NCBI GenBank assembly: GCA_947467125.1
Contig: CANIGN010000003.1
Location: 1-35,660, forward strand
DNA: 35,660 nucleotides
Reading direction: 5' to 3'
From: Bacteriovoracaceae bacterium
GTDB taxonomy: Bacteria > Bdellovibrionota > UBA2428
Part shown: in pieces, positions 33,336-35,660 of the stretch
How the letters are laid out: the number at the start of each line of letters is the position of its first letter
Numbering within the stretch: position 1 is the stretch's first letter
The notes under the pieces: model-generated
Seen by the model: the letters and a program-made list of their open reading frames with translations, nothing else
What the model was told of the DNA's origin: nothing
The model's database searches: none
Program-made: the position numbers and the translations under genes

Positions 33336-34157
33336 TTATTCTGCGTTCATTTTCGTTTCATCTAAAGCAGTCTTATTTTCTTTATTTTTAATAGCTGTGT
33401 TCACTAAAAACCTGATTAAATTCGAGCGCTTAGCTCCGCCCAACAAAACCCTTAAATCCTCGTGCAAAGACGCGTCATTGACCAAAGCACCTAAAGTTCC
33501 CTCGCCCTTATCAACTTTCGCCAACACTGAATCCAAGTGAGTGAGGCTTTGATCTAATTTTTGTCCCCAATTGCCTTGAGTGTTTTTTTTCAAATTTGCA
33601 GAAGCTGTCACCATATTTTCTAAAATTTCATCGATTCTTTTTCCAGTTTTTCCACCTTTAAAAATAATCGACATATTCTGGGTGAGTTCGCGAATATTCT
33701 CTAAAGCCTCTCCGCCCTTTTCTAGATATCCTTGAAGTCCTGCGTCTTCATGGCTTCCAACTCGAGCATCTTCTTGCAAAAGATCTCCACCTTCTCCTTC
33801 GAGCAACACTAATGTTTTATCACCCAACATACCCGCTGATGAAATCTCAGCCTTTAGACTGGAACGCAATCGATCACGGTAACGACCCTCAACAGAAAAT
33901 CCAATCAAAACTCCTCTCTCACCAGGAGGCGGAAGCGCTTTGCGAAGGACGCGGCCCACATCCACACCCGACATGTAAACAGGTGCCCCCACGTTTAATC
34001 CACGAGCATCTTTAAAAAGAGCATTGAGTCTTAATTCGCTATTGAAGACTCCACTTCCCCCCATGAAGACAACAAATCCCGCACCCACAATCAGGGTTAC
34101 AAGAACAAATAATCCAACAATGAGGGTTGATGATCCTTTAGCGTTCGGTGCTTCCAT
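33336..34157 (-). CDS. mlaD: MlaD-like MCE-domain protein
   Basis: A 273-residue substrate-binding component of a Mla-type phospholipid transporter. An N-terminal membrane helix (12-32) is followed by the MCE domain, about 38-117 (LFKDARGLNVGAPVYMSGVD, SSAGMLGDKTLVLLEG). The C-terminal 120 residues are helical with charged heptads. AGGAG precedes the ATG, which lies inside the last 20 bases of mlaF. Order mlaE-mlaF-mlaD matches the core of the system, which maintains outer-membrane lipid asymmetry. MlaC and MlaB are not in the window. Confidence 0.9.
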   Translation of the reverse strand: MEAPNAKGSSTLIVGLFVLVTLIVGAGFVVFMGGSGVFNSELRLNALFKDARGLNVGAPVYMSGVDVGRVLRKALPPPGERGVLIGFSVEGRYRDRLRSSLKAEISSAGMLGDKTLVLLEGEGGDLLQEDARVGSHEDAGLQGYLEKGGEALENIRELTQNMSIIFKGGKTGKRIDEILENMVTASANLKKNTQGNWGQKLDQSLTHLDSVLAKVDKGEGTLGALVNDASLHEDLRVLLGGAKRSNLIRFLVNTAIKNKENKTALDETKMNAE

Positions 34158-34881
34158 TTGTTACTCCTGTCATAAACTCTTCAATGCGTTTGTCTTTACG
34201 CATTTCTGCAACGGTTCCTGAAACAACTATCTTTCCATCTTTCAAAAGCGATATCCGCTCAGACACTGCAATCGCAGTGGGCATATCATGAGTTACAAGG
34301 ATTCCCGATTTTCCACGTTTTTTGAGATCGAGCATAATATCTTGAATGACGCGAGTGTTGAGGGGATCAAGCCCCGCAGTGGGCTCATCGTACAAAATAA
34401 TTTCAGGATCAAGAATAATCGCGCGCGCTAAACCCGCTCTTTTTTGCATTCCACCAGATAAATCAGAGGGAAATAAGTTTTCGGTTCCCTGCAGACCAAT
34501 CAACTCAAGAATTTCTTTCACGCGTTTCTTTTTTTGTGCTTTTGACAAATTTGTATGCGCATCGAGAGGATAGAGTAAATTTTCTTCGACTGTGAAGGAA
34601 TCAAAAAGCGCTCCGTTTTGAAAAGCATAGGCGATTTCTTTGCGCACTTTAAACCAATCTTCTTCAGAGTAAGAAGACATGTTTTGACCTTTGTAGCGCA
34701 TCGTTCCTGAATCAGGTTTCTCAAGGCCGATAAGAGCTCTTAAGAAAACGCTTTTTCCAGAGCCACTTTGGCCCAATAAGCAAACAATTTCTCCCTTTTG
34801 GAGATTAAAGTTAACACCTTTATGAACCAATTTAGATCCGTAACTTTTTTTAAAATCTAAAACTTCTACAAGAGGATCCAT
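34138..34881 (-). CDS. mlaF: MlaF-like ABC transporter ATPase
   Basis: The ATP-hydrolysing subunit of the Mla transporter. Walker A is LLGQSGSGKS, the Q-loop is AYAFQNGALFDS, the signature is DLSGGMQKRAGLARA, and Walker B is IILYDEPTAGLDP with the H-loop THD. The start at 34881 (MDPLVEVLDF) has GAGGAG seven bases upstream and lies two bases after the mlaE stop; an upstream in-frame start at 34917 would overlap mlaE by 34 bases. Length is 247 residues, in line with the family. Confidence 0.94.
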   Translation of the reverse strand: MDPLVEVLDFKKSYGSKLVHKGVNFNLQKGEIVCLLGQSGSGKSVFLRALIGLEKPDSGTMRYKGQNMSSYSEEDWFKVRKEIAYAFQNGALFDSFTVEENLLYPLDAHTNLSKAQKKKRVKEILELIGLQGTENLFPSDLSGGMQKRAGLARAIILDPEIILYDEPTAGLDPLNTRVIQDIMLDLKKRGKSGILVTHDMPTAIAVSERISLLKDGKIVVSGTVAEMRKDKRIEEFMTGVTNGSTER

Positions 34882-34883
34882 AT

Positions 34884-35660
34884 TCAACTCCTCATCATTT
34901 CGTGTTCGATCATCCACAAAAGTTTTGTGAGAACAAAGTCTGCAATCAAAATGACAATAGAAGATTTAACGACAGCATCTGTTGTGGCATTTCCTACTCC
35001 TACAGTTCCACCACGAGCACGATATCCTTCGTTGCAACTAATCGTTGAAATCAAAAACCCAAAGACCAATCCCTTCAACAAACCACCCACAACGTCGCGA
35101 GTGTTGATAATTTCAAACGACTTAAAAAAGTAATCATGTGCCTGAAGCCCTAACTGAGAAGAGGACGCCATCATCCCGCCAAACACTCCAACTAAATCAG
35201 CAAGCAAAGTCAGCAAAGGCGTTACGAGTGTCAGAGCTAAAACCTTGGGTGCAATCACTTTGCGAATAGGATCCGTGCCCAAAGCACGAATCGCATCGAT
35301 CTGCTGGCTGACTTTCATCGAAGCGATTTGTGCAGCCATTCCCGCTCCCACTCGACCCGAAAGCATGAGTGCCGTAAAGATCGGACCTAACTCACGACAC
35401 AAAGAAATCGCAACGATCTTGGGTACGTAGTACTTTGCACCAAAACGCTCGAGACCAAAACCAAATTGAATAGCAAGAACCAATCCCGTTGATAAAGCTG
35501 CGACAAAAACGATGAGGAATGATTGCACTCCGAGCATATTCATTTCGTAAGTCAGTTCTGAAAATGCGGGAGGTTTTTTGATCCACACACGAATCGTCTC
35601 AGCGGTGAGTAAAGAATACTCGCCCAAAGCCTCTATTTGCTGAAAGGTTCTTTTCTTTAA
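34884..35660 (-). CDS. mlaE: MlaE-like ABC permease, 5' end outside window
   Basis: The integral membrane subunit of the Mla transporter. The reading frame stays open to the window end (LKKRTFQQIEALGEYSLLTA), so the start lies beyond 35660; a TTG at 35627 is only an internal codon. MlaE landmarks are GRVGAGMAAQIASMKVSQQI followed by DAIRALGTDP, and NEGYRARGGTVGVGNATTDAV near the C-terminus. About five hydrophobic segments are present. It pairs with mlaF and mlaD downstream. Confidence 0.92.
   Translation of the reverse strand, partial: LKKRTFQQIEALGEYSLLTAETIRVWIKKPPAFSELTYEMNMLGVQSFLIVFVAALSTGLVLAIQFGFGLERFGAKYYVPKIVAISLCRELGPIFTALMLSGRVGAGMAAQIASMKVSQQIDAIRALGTDPIRKVIAPKVLALTLVTPLLTLLADLVGVFGGMMASSSQLGLQAHDYFFKSFEIINTRDVVGGLLKGLVFGFLISTISCNEGYRARGGTVGVGNATTDAVVKSSIVILIADFVLTKLLWMIEHEMMRS

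Noticed and set aside
35625-35627. TTG at 35627 as the start of mlaE
   Set aside because: The frame stays open to the window edge with plausible MlaE sequence, so the gene is better treated as truncated by the window.

Overview
The window is a chromosomal segment of a Gram-negative bacterium. It encodes Mla-type outer-membrane lipid transport genes, a YfgM/BamB-like pair, two small outer-membrane barrels, an OprP/OprO-like porin, RseP, MltG and Mpl. The DNA is fairly AT-rich, gene spacing is tight, and there are many lineage-restricted envelope proteins. The mix of PdxST, a SirB1-TPR protein and orphan PTS genes suggests the Bdellovibrionota or a related former deltaproteobacterial group; this is inference, as no 16S or other marker is present. 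I saw no tRNA, rRNA, IS element, prophage, CRISPR array or origin.

Layout. 1-3895 (minus strand): partial mpl, a serine beta-lactamase-fold protein, then a bamB-like lipoprotein coupled to a yfgM-like TPR protein. 3980-5182 (plus): an outer-membrane barrel and a MAPEG protein. 5335-7047 (minus): uvrC without its usual C-terminal helix-hairpin-helix domain. 7140-11232 (plus): a secreted GH15 glucoamylase followed by a PTS EIIB-EIIA fusion, HPr and Enzyme I, with no EIIC. 11233-19248 (plus): a structured leader RNA, then rpsB-tsf-pyrH-frr-uppS-cdsA-rseP-ruvX-mltG, linking translation, lipid-carrier, phospholipid and murein functions. 19260-22332: an FHA protein (minus), a second barrel (plus) and pdxS-pdxT (minus). 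22453-26839: an unrecognised exported protein (plus) converging on a giant Wzz-like protein with a degenerate tyrosine-kinase domain (minus). 26943-33277: SirB1-like (minus), an aldehyde dehydrogenase, porin and M32 carboxypeptidase run (plus), and a DHH phosphoesterase (minus). 33336-35660 (minus): mlaE-mlaF-mlaD, with mlaE running off the window.

The strongest signals beyond ordinary annotation are: (1) an 84-nt three-way-junction-like RNA in front of rpsB with two mutually exclusive partner strands; (2) a 915-aa Wzz/BY-kinase protein whose Walker motifs are all damaged and whose coiled-coil region carries internal repeats; (3) a UvrC that stops before the (HhH)2 domain; (4) a glucoamylase next to a phosphotransfer chain lacking a permease; and (5) several transcription-unit heads with a -10-like hexamer a few bases before a start codon that lacks a Shine-Dalgarno sequence, while operon-internal genes have good ones, hinting at leaderless mRNAs. 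The 'exciting new system' candidates are (1) and (2); the remaining genes belong mostly to well-known families.
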